This document shows positions 1 to 12,900 of a stretch of DNA of 64,000 nt, piece after piece (position 1 is the first letter of the stretch; each line of letters opens with the position of its first letter). Under the pieces are notes generated by a model, which saw nothing but the letters and a program-made list of their open reading frames with translations, ran no database searches and was not told the origin of the DNA. A program made the position numbers and the translations under genes. Source of the DNA: Lycorma delicatula (lineage: Eukaryota; Arthropoda; Insecta; Hemiptera; Fulgoridae); the NCBI RefSeq assembly GCF_047948215.1, contig NC_134458.1:139112536-139176535 (forward strand). Direction: 5' to 3'.

Positions 1-92
1 GCACGATTGAAGGTTGAAAAAAAAAACAGCCCTTGTACTAAAATAAGGTTAACATGTTAAAAGTGGTATAACATAGATTTAAGTACAATTAC

Positions 93-215
93 CATTCTAT
101 CATCCATCTCGCCAATAAACAAGTTCATTTGAAAATCAGTAAATAAGTTACTTAAATAATTTCCAAATATATTCAAAGCATATGCTGCAGCCAAGTATGG
201 AAACAATCTCCATTG
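93..215 (-). CDS. ACOX3: ACOX3 exon, last one inside the window
   Basis: 123 bp, phase 0 at both ends, between a TTTTAG acceptor and a GTAATT donor. It encodes [20 protein letters not shown] and then 21 further residues; the [14 protein letters not shown] motif is typical of ACOX3. The donor shows that the gene continues past position 1. Confidence 0.92.
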
Positions 216-919
216 CTAAAACAAAAAAAAAAATTATTTTTCTACTAAACAGTTTACATCCCTCTTTTAAATTGTTTTATTTTGATTTATCAGGCTAACT
301 CAAAACGCTGATCAAAATTTGACTAAAAATCAAGCCGAACCAAAATATTCAATAAAGAATATGAAAACGTTTAAAGAAACTTAACTGGTATTCATTACAA
401 AAATCTTGTAACAGAGAAAAATCTTCTTGGATTAATGACTGAAAATTAAGAAAAAAAATGAAAAAGATTTATCACAGAAGGTATGCTTCTACACTGTCAC
501 TGGATTCTGCAACTCATTTCAAAGCCAGTGCCTGCACATGTGTGGGCCTCATCCTCCAATCACCAGTCTTGCTTCTTTTTCTTCTTAGTTAACATTGTTT
601 ATAATATCCATTAAAATTGTGAATAATAGCAGATTAATGCTATCACCTTCTTTTACTCCCCGACCAATTTGAATTCCTGAGTTGTTTCCCCACATATCCT
701 GAATTTTGCTTTCATACAGGGATGTATACTCTTAATTGGTTCCAACTTCTTTTCATAGGGATGACATCAAATACAGCCATCAAATCTAAAAAGGCTATGT
801 GCCGCTTCCTTCTTTAACTCATAATCCTGAATATTGCCTTGATTCAGCATATACTGTATCATCAAAGAAAATAAAAGTGTTTTATAATAAATATACATTA
901 TAATCTTATTTAAGATTTC

Positions 920-958
<39 letters not shown>

Positions 959-3900
959 TATTAATATCAAAATAGTAAATTATTAAAAATATTTGTAGAC
1001 AATAGTTCTTAAACAAATCTAATTAAATTTTTATTAATAGCATGGACAAAAATAAATAAATAAAATTAAAAAAACATAAATTATAGCATAAAATGTAACC
1101 AAGGGTTCGCAGTAATCTTGGTAATACAAAAATAATAAATAATTTATATAAAATCAATTATACAAAAAAAATTTTATATTGCTACAAAAGATAATCAAAA
1201 GTTAATAGGAAATTATACACTCCTTTATTTAATACATACATTGCAATGTTACTAAGCTTTGCTAAGAGAGAAGAGTATGCAGACCTGCACATCAACAAAA
1301 CAGAGCAATTTGAAAAAGTTGATTAACATGGAAAGATAAAAGAGGAATTAGATTACACCAATGAAATAAAATATCATTTTTAAACTTTTATAAAATAACT
1401 TAAAAATGACTAGATAAACGTATGAAAATATATTTTCAGAACTATGATGTAACATTCGGTAGAATGCAGATATTATACCACCACTAGGGAACTCGTTTTG
1501 CATGTGATTAAACAATATATTTAGTGTGTTGTACTGATGATTTTATCATAGTTCTAAAAAATATTTTAGAAGCATATTTCCATACACTAAAAAAGCAACT
1601 ATGATTTATTTAATTTTTTTTTTAGAAAAACAATTATGACTGTGTTTATTGAGTTACAGCATGTTTGTTGAGTTTTCAATTGATAAATGAGTAATCCTTA
1701 ATAATAGCAACTATGTCTTCAAAAGTTAAATAATTCGCATTTATTTACTAGGTATTATACATCACTTAAAACTTTCTTTTGCTGAAGCTACCAAGCATCA
1801 AGTGCACTAAGTTCAGATAGTTTCATGAATACGTAGGTAAAGTTTTTATTAATAACATTAAATAATTATAATTACCTTTTTGTTATTTAACTGGTTTGAT
1901 GATACTCCTCTCAATTTTTGTTTTGTATATTCCAATTGTCTTTAAACACAATTTCTATCTTTTACACATCCTCAAAGAACAAATTAAGCCTGAATGTCTA
2001 AATGTATGGCCTATCAATCTAGTTTCTATATAATTTTGCCGTGAATTTATCACTTCACTTAACTGAGTAACAACCTTTTAATTTTGTACTTTATCCACTT
2101 AATTTCAACATTAAAGAATTTAAAATAGCTTATGTAGTATACACTGCAAAAATCTCAAAATGGAGATGAATTTTTTTGGAGATTAGTAACTGAAAATTAA
2201 AAAAAAATAAACTGAAGAAAGGAAACGTGACTCGTAAAAAATATTTATATATAATCTTTGATTTATTAAAAGTAGATAATCCAGAAAAATAAAATAGATG
2301 GTATAGTGCTTTTGATGTTTCTTACATCATAATACTTCTTGATCAAGATTAATGGTAATGCAACATAATTCAGTGGCAAAAATTATATTAATAGTAAAAA
2401 ACTTTGTGTAATTGTGAAATAAAAATGTGTGTTCATATGTTTATATTCATCCACTCATACCTCATACATGTCCATTAAATTATATAGTAAAATTAACCTG
2501 TAGTTGATATTCTATGATAGGCAATTCATCAGTATCTTCTTCTGTTGAACCGAATTGTTTTCTAACTGCAGAATAACGAATACCAATTACAATAGCTTTG
2601 ATGAGATAGGAAGAAGAAAGATTGGTTATTGTAACACGACCACCAGAGAGCGCTCCAAGTGATGCACCTGAAAATATTAACTTTAATAAACTCTAAATGT
2701 TACATAAATTATCACAAAATAGTTTTAATTAAATGTATTTTATCTTATATTAATTATAAAACAATATTATTAAATATTTACATCTACTCTACTGTAAGTA
2801 ATTTTAATTTAATTTTATTCATTTTATATTTTATTTTTAGGAATAGATGATTTCTAATTTTTTTTATTTTTAAGTTTTATTTAATAAAACTAGTAATTTA
2901 ATATTACCTAATTCAGTTTATTGCTATTTCAATTCACAAAAGAAATTAAATTTTAATATTTCTATTACTTTCATTGATATAAAATTACAATACTTACTTT
3001 TGATATAGTAATTGTTAGCATTATTGTAATATTTCTTTAATTATCATTAGTAACATTCCAATTAACATATGTATAATTTTTGTTGCAATGAAAAATATAT
3101 TTAATTCATTTATTACATTTCAATAGAAATATTTGTACAACTATTTATAACATTATAAAGAATATATTTTAGTTTCTAATAACTTTACATAATTTCCATT
3201 TACTTCGCAAATTGTTTTCATTTTTTTATTAAAAAATGTTCAACAAACCTGTTCTTTGAGTTACAAAAATGAACTGGTGATTTGTTTTTTTTATAAATTA
3301 CAGTTCTCTGTTCTTCATTTTTATTTTGTATTCTGAATCTTAATCTATTGTACAATCATGGTGCTTTCTTTTTTATTGGATTCTTTTTGTCTTCCAAAAA
3401 TGAAATGAAAGCTGAGTTTTTGAAGAGTAATTAACATAGCTGATTGAAATATGTTAAGTGTATTTTGTATTCTTTAAATAAGCAAGTATTACTTTTATAT
3501 TCTGTTGACAGCAACTATTACACATAATCAGTGTTTTTGTTCTGTACTGAATTAGAAATTACCTTTTATTTTTAGAATATGAAAAATAGTTACATTTTGA
3601 AGCCACAACTTTTGTTGAAGCCATAAAAATGTATGAAAAAATGTGTTGAATGGGTAGAATGTTAAATTCCATTGAAGTTAAGTATACTGATGAATAAATA
3701 ATTCATTTTATTTTTATAGATTATTTTTGAGAGATTTATAATTTAACTATTACTTGTAGAATTAATCCCTATTTTAATTGTTTTGTTTTTTTTTTTTGTA
3801 TCGTTGAATATTTTGAAGTTGTAAAAGTAGTAGAAACATAGGAGTTCTGCCACCACCCAAGTAGTGGGTATGGGTGGTTTCTACACCCCCCTGAATTCAC

Positions 3901-6900
3901 TATATTTTGGATATTAGTGAAGAATAAAAAGTCATTATTTGCTCAACTGGATTTGATGTCATTAACAACTACTCCCACCTAGCTTGTTACCTGGCTGTTA
4001 CACTACAATGAAAATGTATTAAGCAACAAGGTACACAACTTTTAAAACTACAGTAAAATGTTTGGAAAAGATTGTGTGTGTGTGTGTGAGCATGTGTGCA
4101 TACATAAGTACTAGCACAAAGTACATATACTAGTTGAATTATACAATATTTCTCTTGGTACTAAGTTGTTTCTGGGGAATCTTCCCTTTCCTCATACTCT
4201 ATTCCTTGTGTAATGACATGCTAGTTGTATCAGCTGCACTGGTGCTGACCCATGTTAGCACTTTCTTGTGCCTGGAAGGACAGCAGTTCTTGGTAAAAGA
4301 AAGTATTTGTAAAAAAAAAAAAGAATAGCGAAAATAGTAGCTCAGGTACTGGATAAAGTCAGACCCTCCTATTCATAACCTGAATCAATCAATAAAAAAT
4401 TTACCAACTTTAAACATTACCCAAAAAAGAATCCTTGGTCAAAACTGTGAAAGATGTTTCATATAAAAAATGTTTCAAATTGTATTTACTTTAATTTTTG
4501 TCTCCTAAAATCTCTAATGCACTCTCAGGTGAGTAAATCACAAAAAACTACTTCTGCAAGAAAAGTACTGAACTTCCATTACAAATTTAAAAAAAATATC
4601 CTAAGCTAGTTATTTAATTACTATTATAAATTTTTTCTGTCTAAATCCTCTGTAAATAAATCACAACAAAATGTTTCCACTACAAGGCTGGAGCTTTCTA
4701 AAATTTATCCATAATTTAAAAAAAAATCTTTAATAGATGTCATATATTTCATAAAATAAGCTTCAGTTTTATACATAGAAACCATTTATTTTTAAATTAT
4801 TAAAAAAGTGAAAATCCACCTTACCAGCAAATTAAATGTGTTTCTCTAGATCTTTCAGTCCTTAGACCATTACCAGGAGAATAAAAAAATAATATAAGAC
4901 TGTTATGAATTAAACAGACATGACTGCTTCATCATTTTAATTTTTTGACTTTAATTTATAATATTATTCTATTCCTCTGATGATCATCTAAGGACTGAAA
5001 GATCTAAAGAGACACACTTAATTTGCTGGTAAGGTGGATTTTCACTTTTTTAATAATTTATTAAACATATCAGCGGTAACCATGTTTGATAAATTAATTT
5101 ATTTTTAGTTGAGACAATCTCATCCTGCAAGTTTTGTTTCCACATTTTCCAGAAAAAAAAGCAGGCAGAAATCATACGTTTTTGGTTGACTTTTTAAAGA
5201 TGTAACAACATAAAAGAGTATTCATACAAGAGTATGAAAAAAGTTTCGATTTTATTCATGCTCAAATTTCATAAATCAATTTAAACACATAAACTGTAAA
5301 CAAAAACTTACGATGAGAAAAGCTCTATTTCACTTTATTATTTACCCATCCATCTTATTACATTTTTTAAATAGAAATTTATAACAAGGATGGATGAGAT
5401 TTCTAATAAAAAAAAAAATAAAAAATAATAAGCAATCTATAAACTCTATATTTGTAATAAAGAAAATCAGGATTGCTGCCAAGTCCATGCCATGACTGCT
5501 GAATGACAAACAGAAACAGCACTGTTTCGAACTGACCCAGATTTCATTTCTAGGGTTCATCTAAGGTCATTTCAGGTCAGGTGATGAAAACTGGTTGATG
5601 GATATGACTCTGGAAATAAGCAGCAATCTTCTCAGTGGAAGAGCTCAAACTTAACTTACCCAAAGAAAGTTCATAAGTTGGGAAGAGGAATATCAAATCC
5701 TTACTGATTTGTTTTATCAACACTGATGGGATTATCCATATCCATGAGGAGTTTGTACTTCCTGGTCAAACAAATATAGTACAATTCTATCGTGCTATCC
5801 TAAGGCAGCTAAGGAAAGATATAGAAGAACATAAGAATAACCCTTCATCACAACAAGTGACACTGCTTTCATCATGAGCAGTTTTTGGTAAAAAAAAACA
5901 ACTTGATAATTGTTTCTCATTCATCATATTTGCTCACCTTGACTCTATGAAACTCCTTTCTCTTCCACAGTTTGAAAATCAAATTGAAGGGAGTGAAGAA
6001 CCAATATGATAGGAGAGAGTCAAGTGAAATTGGAGGTAATGCTACTTTAGTGGTAAATAAAACCCAGGTATAATGTGACCACATTTAGTGTTATATTTCA
6101 GGAACGTTTGCACATCACTTCATATAAACAACATCATTAACTATTCAATTTGCTCAAATTAAAGTTTACTCCAGTCAGAGGCAGTCCCTTAAATAAGTGG
6201 AGCATTCATTCTTTTCAATATTTGACCTTTTCTTGATCAGAAACCATGTAAATTGTGTCAGCTACTACTGACTTATCAGTGAAGCCATACTGAAAATAAA
6301 AGCTGTTAAGCTAGAACTAGAAAGCTAGTAACTAGATTAACTAGAAGGTTGCTTCTTTCTTGAAACTCACAGGGAGAAGGGGGTACAACCATAAAAAACT
6401 TTTTTTTGTTTGCAATAACAAATACTGATGATTAACATTTTTGATGAATGAAAAAACAGTTTTTTATCATAACTGTTCAAATGAAATATACTGAAAAAAA
6501 GGAAATACATACCAAATCTCTTATTAGGATCTTTATAAGGACTTGTATAAGTCCCATCCGGTAAAACATCTCCTGTTCGGTTTAAAAGACATTCCTTGGG
6601 TATACGGTAGTTTTGGAACATGACAAATCTGGAACAAAATAATTAACATTCAACTGTAATTTTAAAAGTGTTAATTTTTTAAGTGTCTAATTTACTGAAC
6701 TGAACTGTTCTTTATAAATATGTATCACAAAATAATTAAGTTTTTCAGTAGGTACATAAGACACATCGTTATTAACCAACACTAACATCAGAGGTTTTCA
6801 GCAGGAAAGTAAGCTGTCACCCCACCCTCCATACAACCTGACTTTTCTGTATGGAATGTCCCATGAAAATCGAAGGATGCAGCATGTTGAAATTTAAAGG

Positions 6901-9900
6901 ATTTATAAAACAAATGAAGTAAACACAAATATAAAATAATTAGACCAGAAAGAAAATAAAGTAATGATTCGTTAAAGAAATATAATATTTTAATAATTTA
7001 AAAGGAGAATGTATCCAAAAGTTTAACATCACTACATAACCTAAGAAAACAAACTTCAACCATCGAATAAATCAACCTTTTTTTTTTAAATTAAAAATGA
7101 CTTTAAATGATATTAAATTCTAGATTTCGTTCTAATAATTACACAAATACATACCCATTGTCCACACCATTTAAGCCTATTTTTTCACCCATATCACCAA
7201 CGATAACTCCAGGAAATGGTAATAATGTTTTTGTACAGCGTATAGGAGTAACAAACGTATGTAGTCCATAATGTTTCTTATCTGGAGTTATAAGATTGGC
7301 ATACACTATTGCATGTGTGCTAGTCTTACCTTAAACAATGAAAAATATTCAATCAGTGCATAAATTAACAGAATACTGTGTATACTGTCATTAAATAACC
7401 TGCCTCTATCATTAACTCCAATTATTTTCAACAAAATTATAATTACAACAGATGCTGAATCTGCAAAAATTTGCTCATGTTTAGGTAACATTAAACCTAC
7501 TAATCAAACATGATTATATTTTTAACCTGGATTCTAAATAAAAACAAAGATGCATGATGTTATAAAAAGGAGCAAACTAAAGAGAATTAAAACTATTGTA
7601 AATTGCGTGGAGATTGCTTTTCTGGAGAACTGTTAGGGCACCCCTAAGTTTGGCGAAGCAAGAACTATATAATTAGTCTGAAAGTCTTTAATAGTTAGTT
7701 TAATATTAGTCTGAATTAATAATTACTCTGAAAGGTCGGAAGGACAATTTTCATAAAATTTGAAAGTGAATAATTTACAATTTTTATTAATTCTAAGGTG
7801 TTATCCTATGGGTAAATACTATTCAATGAGCTTAAAAAAATTACTAATTAAAAACTTCACAAAAAAGAAAATTATAGTGAGTAATCAAAATGCATTACAA
7901 AATAAAATAAATGGTGACATTTTGACATTTGACAGTGAGATTAGTTAAATTTTCATTAATGTGCTTTGTTTATTTTAGAATTTATATTTCATTTTTAACA
8001 TAATGTTGAATTTTTTTTGTTAAGAAAGAGTGGGCATCAACAGCTGTGGTCATTAGCCTGGTGGAAATAGGTATATGAAAAGATGCCATGCCTGACCAGA
8101 ATTCAAACTCAGAACCTCTGCACGAGATGTCAAGATTAAAAAATTGAATTTTTATCAAGCAATAAATTTAAAATAAACTATGTTGAGTTTTAATTAACTG
8201 GATGCCTCTTCTGTTTTTGATGGTGAACAACCAGAGAGGGTTATTATTACTTACGAAAGAAAAGCAATAGAATGGCAAACAACTGTTTTAATTGTGAGAG
8301 TCTTTAAGAACTTATTTATGTAAATCTATTTAAGATAATGTATTTATTAAAATCTATTTAAGTACTAATACTGAATGAACAAAATTTTTATAATTTCAAT
8401 TAACAATTAACATTGTTTCATGACAAAAGGGGTTGTTACCACATACATGCCTAATTTAATATCGGCTGACGAATACGGTAGCAACTCAGATGTGAGCTGG
8501 CGTGCAGTATATATACATGTTGGTACAAGCATCACTCCCACCGCACAGTTCTCCCACCATAGCAGCACTGAGGCCCCACCACTCTCAGGCTCCAATAAAA
8601 TAGCATGCACGAGAGTGAATTTTTAATTCACTGTCAACCATCACTTGGAGAAGACCAAGAAGAAGATGGAAGAAGACAGAAGTTCCCTGGCCGCCTCAAC
8701 GTGGGACCTCCCAGCGGATACCAACATCCCCACTGGAGCAGCAGGCCTGGCCGGCCCACCGAGGGAGCCACTTCAATCTCCCTGCACCCTGGCCGGTGGA
8801 CTCCTGGAGCCGACCCAGCATGGAATTGCTTGGGGACAACTGCCTCGACCATACTGGCAAAGGACAACCGACGCCAACCCGACACTGTGGGGCTCTGGGG
8901 GCCACCACTGTCACACTGTAGTGGGGGCCCAACTGCCACTGAGGGGACATCTGGTCTGACTTCAATGAACAAGCTGCAACTCCCTGACTTCGCCGGAAAC
9001 CAGCTTCCGAACCCAACAGCTCTTCTCAGAGCTAACACAAAAAATGGCCCTTTTCAGGGTCACCACAAGGTTAAGAATTATGAGTCATCAAAGCCATTCG
9101 ATGACAACAGCCCTTCTCAGGGCTACCATAAGGTTATTAAGTGCCACGTGCTGTCAAATTTATTCGGCAACAGGGTATATTTTGTTATTTTTCAATATTT
9201 TTCCTAATCTTCTTATAGCTATGACAAATGTAAAGCACAGAGGTAAAGCAAGCACAAGTCACAAGTTGCTTTCTCTGAGTAATGATATTCAACAAGCATC
9301 CAGTCCTGCATGATTTGCTCACTTTGGTGAAATTTGTCACCTGGAGTGAATACTACCAGCAATTCACATACTGGTGCTTGCCAATATGTGCTTGGCATGC
9401 CAATATGCAAGAGTTCAAGCAAAAAGAAGGTAATCAGAAACTACTTCATTCTCACTTTTCCTGTTAAGCCTGGCATGGGACTTGTTATTTTTGGTTACAT
9501 TACTTCTGAGAGTAACTTGTGACTCACATCAGGTTGGCTGTTATGGTTACAGTTATCACAATTCTATAAAATTAAAAAAACAGAATGGAAAAAAACATTA
9601 AGAAGGAAAGAAGAATTAAGTAGTAAAATTAACTAGTAAAATTAAGAATTGCATCTATCTGTCACCTGCTTCATATAAATACAAAATAACAATATAGAAA
9701 TGTGCCCCTACATATGGATCGCAATCATTTTCCAATCCCCAATCTTGCTCCTTTTTAATCAGTTTGAACTAGTTAGTAACATCCATTAAAATTATGATTA
9801 ATAATAGGTTGATGCTACCATCCTGTTTTACTGGGTCAGAACCCATTTGAATTCCTAAATTTTTTAACCAAATATCGGACTTTTCCTTCCACACAGTGAT

Positions 9901-12900
9901 ATATATATATATATCTTTAATTTATCCTTCCTGATAATTTTTCTGGATACACTTATTTTTTATAATATATTTTAAACTTATTTTCTTAGGGTGCCATATC
10001 AAATGCAACTCTCAGATTTAAAAAGGCTACATACAGCTCCCTTTCTCAACATATAACCCCGAATATTGCTTGACTCAGCATAAAGAGTTATCAGCGAAGA
10101 AAAGTTTTTTCTTTCATAATAAATATATTATATCTTATTTATTAAGAATTTATAATAGTAATCACAAAATATTAAATTTTAAAAAATTTTATTGAATTAC
10201 AAAGTGGTTCTTGATGAAATTTAAATTAAATTTATATTATAGGATGTTTGAATTTACAAAAAAATAGTAAATACATTATAAAATATAGCATAAAATGTAA
10301 CCAAGGATTTTTAAATAATTCAAATAATAAAACAGTAATCTTGAAAAGAAGAAAATAAAAATCAATATTCTCATAAAAAAACAATTATACATATAAAAAA
10401 AAAATTAATATTAGTAAAAAAAAAAAGCTGACAGTTGTAGGACACTTTCCCATCACGTGGCTAAAGTCGTGTTCCAGGAAAGTCCTACAACTGTGGATTG
10501 TTTCTGATGCACGGCTTACACACAACTTAATTTAAAATATTTATCATTTTATTAAAATATAATGTTTTTTCATTTATTTAATTCAATAATTCTAACTAAA
10601 GCATGTGCACATATCATATTTAATTTGCGTGGGTGTGATAGTACTAGTGGCAACAGCAGGATGAAGACAGAAGAATGGGAGTATAAACAGTAGGGTAGGG
10701 CGGACAGTCACTCCATTGAGGGCCCGTACGCCTTGGTGTGCGGGCACCTGAGAAGGGGGTGAACTCCAGGGGAGTTTGAGTTTGGGTTAAAATAAAAGAC
10801 CAAGTCCCGGTCGGCGGGGTCATCCCTGCGGGAGCCTAGGCTCTTTGTGGGGTTGGCGCTGTCGATTAGAGGCCAAAGGCGTAAAGACCGAGTCCCGGTT
10901 CCCTGCTGAGGCGCTGGGGGACGGCATAGCCGGACCTTGGCTCTAGAGCGGGGAATTAGAGGCAGGCAATGTAAAACAAAAGATCCGAGACCAGGGAGAC
11001 CAACCTGCCGTGCCGGACGTACAGCCGGCGGGTGGGGGATGCCTCCTTTGAGTAAAAGGACACTCTCCCCAACTGAGTATACTTAATTGGATATCCGGTC
11101 GGAGAGAGTAGGGGGGAAAAAAAAAAAAAAAAAAAAAACAGCAGCACTAACTAAACTACTGTAATTTCACAACTTACATAGAACATTTGCTTATATGGTC
11201 GACAGACTGGTGTAGACGCAAGGCTTAACACATCATGTACCGAGTCAATTGGGTGATCAAGTTCGAGACCCAGTTACTTTTTTACACTTTTAGATGTTAA
11301 CATTTATTTATTTCTTCTGCTCACCTGTGATGTCACAACATAGAAATAGCCTACAGAATTCTTTGGAGTGAGGGTGTGATTTTGCAAATATTGTAATATT
11401 TTAATTGTCAACAAATGTGCCTAAGGGTCAATCTATTTGAAGTGTCCCAAAAAAAACATAAGCTGGTTGCTTGACCAATTCAAAAAAAAAACTGAAACTT
11501 ACCATTTGTTTCCTAGATATTTCAGGACCTTATAACTATCTTTTTTAAACTTTTGTATTTAAGCAGTTTACCTGTGGCGACCATTTTTGTAACAGTGTGC
11601 ACACCTATCTTTGTCATTGTAAGGGTTTATGGAAAAAATCATAACTAAAAACTATTGGTCTTGGAAGTATGAAACGAACAATTTAATAATATTTTCTCAA
11701 GCTAAAAGATTGGTCCAGTGATTTATTTACCTTTCTCTTTCTTTCTATGAGAAAATTACCAATAAAGTTGAACATGAAATATGATGAAATTTCACTTTTG
11801 GTAATTTTTCAAGAGGCAGGGATGGCATACACAGTTTGAATTATTTCTTTATATGTAGGTATATGTTAGCAGTTTTAACCAAAAATAATATGAATGGTGA
11901 TATAAACTTTTATGAATTTTTGAAAATTAATTTTTTTAAATTCAAATATTAGCTTCAAATAACTCTGATAGGGCTGGCTGGTGATAAAAATCTCAAATCT
12001 GCACAACTTGAAGTGTTTTTGTAAATTTTATGGCATATAAATAAGTTTCTTGTGTATTGTACTAATAAAAAAATTATAAAAAACCTGTTAAAAGCGATAC
12101 TATTTTGACTCACTAAATAAGTGCTCCAAGAGCACTTATAAAATGCAAACAAGACCTTCTTGTCTTGTTTGCATTTTACATTTTTTATATTTAGTCCCTA
12201 TGTTGTTGAAGTTGATGTTTTCAATATTTTTAAAATATTAATGATAGATCATAATTTTATGATAACTTAACCAATACCAGTAACCTAATGCAATTTTGAT
12301 TCAAAAATGCTTGTAAAAATTACCCAAACTGGGATCTCAATAAGTAGCCTACATCTTTTCATCAAGAATTCATTTTTATTTTTATACTGGTTTATTTTTA
12401 TAAACATTATTGAAGAAAAAATAACTTTTAGCAAAATTTCAATTACTCTTCAATGAAATAGCCTATTTTTGTAGCAATGAAAGATTATTATTTTAGTGTG
12501 GTTAATCAACAGCTGTAATATCTCTTTTGATAATTCTCTTGAAATTGTGTGAGAACGATCCATCACTGTAGTTAGTTCAAGTGACGTCAACTTTCTCAGA
12601 ACTTTGCTTTGACGTTTTGCTTTGATACAACCAAAATGCTAGAAGCAGCATCCAATTGTTCAATATTGTGATGTGGGGCAATGCATTGCTCTTGGTCTTC
12701 GCATTCATATAGTTCTTTGTTCTGCTGAGAAAAATACTTTTGAAACAGTTAACACAAAGAGACTTTCCAGGAACTAAATTTAAATTTGGAAAAATGTGTT
12801 CTTTAAGAGCTTGCTGTAATGTTATTTGTACCAAACACTGTTTTATGACACTCTTCATTCACATAAATTATTCCTGTGGAACATTGTCTTTCCATTGTTT

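Larger units (their letters stand above)
4793..5060. repeat. Foldback repeat of two inverted hammerhead-like units
   Basis: Arms of about 100 bp (4793-4895 and 4955-5060) are near-perfect inverted copies: each runs from TTAATAATTT-type sequence through GTGGATTTTCAC, GCTGGTAAGG and a CTAAGGACTGAAAGATCT block to an AT-rich centre. The inner part of each arm carries a hammerhead-ribozyme-like core, described separately. It lies in an ACOX3 intron. The size and symmetry suggest a compact non-autonomous element or two inverted Penelope-type termini. Confidence 0.75.
8434..9172 (+). mobile_element. Solo LTR (Gypsy-type target duplication) with three histone-like stem-loops
   Basis: The unit starts TGTTACC and ends GGCAACA, imperfect terminal inverted repeats of LTR type, and is flanked on both sides by the 4-bp duplication GGGT (8430-8433 and 9173-9176). 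A TATA-like box (GTATATATAC) lies near 8507 and an AATAAA near 8594. It is much more GC-rich than its surroundings, which creates several overlapping spurious open frames. No internal gag-pol region or second LTR is present, so this is a recombination-derived solo LTR. The R/U5-like part has three 16-nt hairpins of histone-mRNA architecture, listed separately. Orientation is taken from the order TATA then AATAAA. Confidence 0.75.

Noticed and set aside
767..970. Poly-tyrosine ORF
   Set aside because: Translation of the (AAT)n microsatellite and of decayed LINE sequence.
6367..6621. 84-codon ORF starting [20 protein letters not shown] as a separate gene
   Set aside because: It is the ACOX3 exon 6513-6628 read through its donor into the intron.
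8605..9207. Open frame of 200 codons with no stop, plus several overlapping frames on both strands
   Set aside because: The frames lie within the GC-rich solo LTR; overlapping open frames on both strands reflect base composition, and the translation has no recognisable domain.
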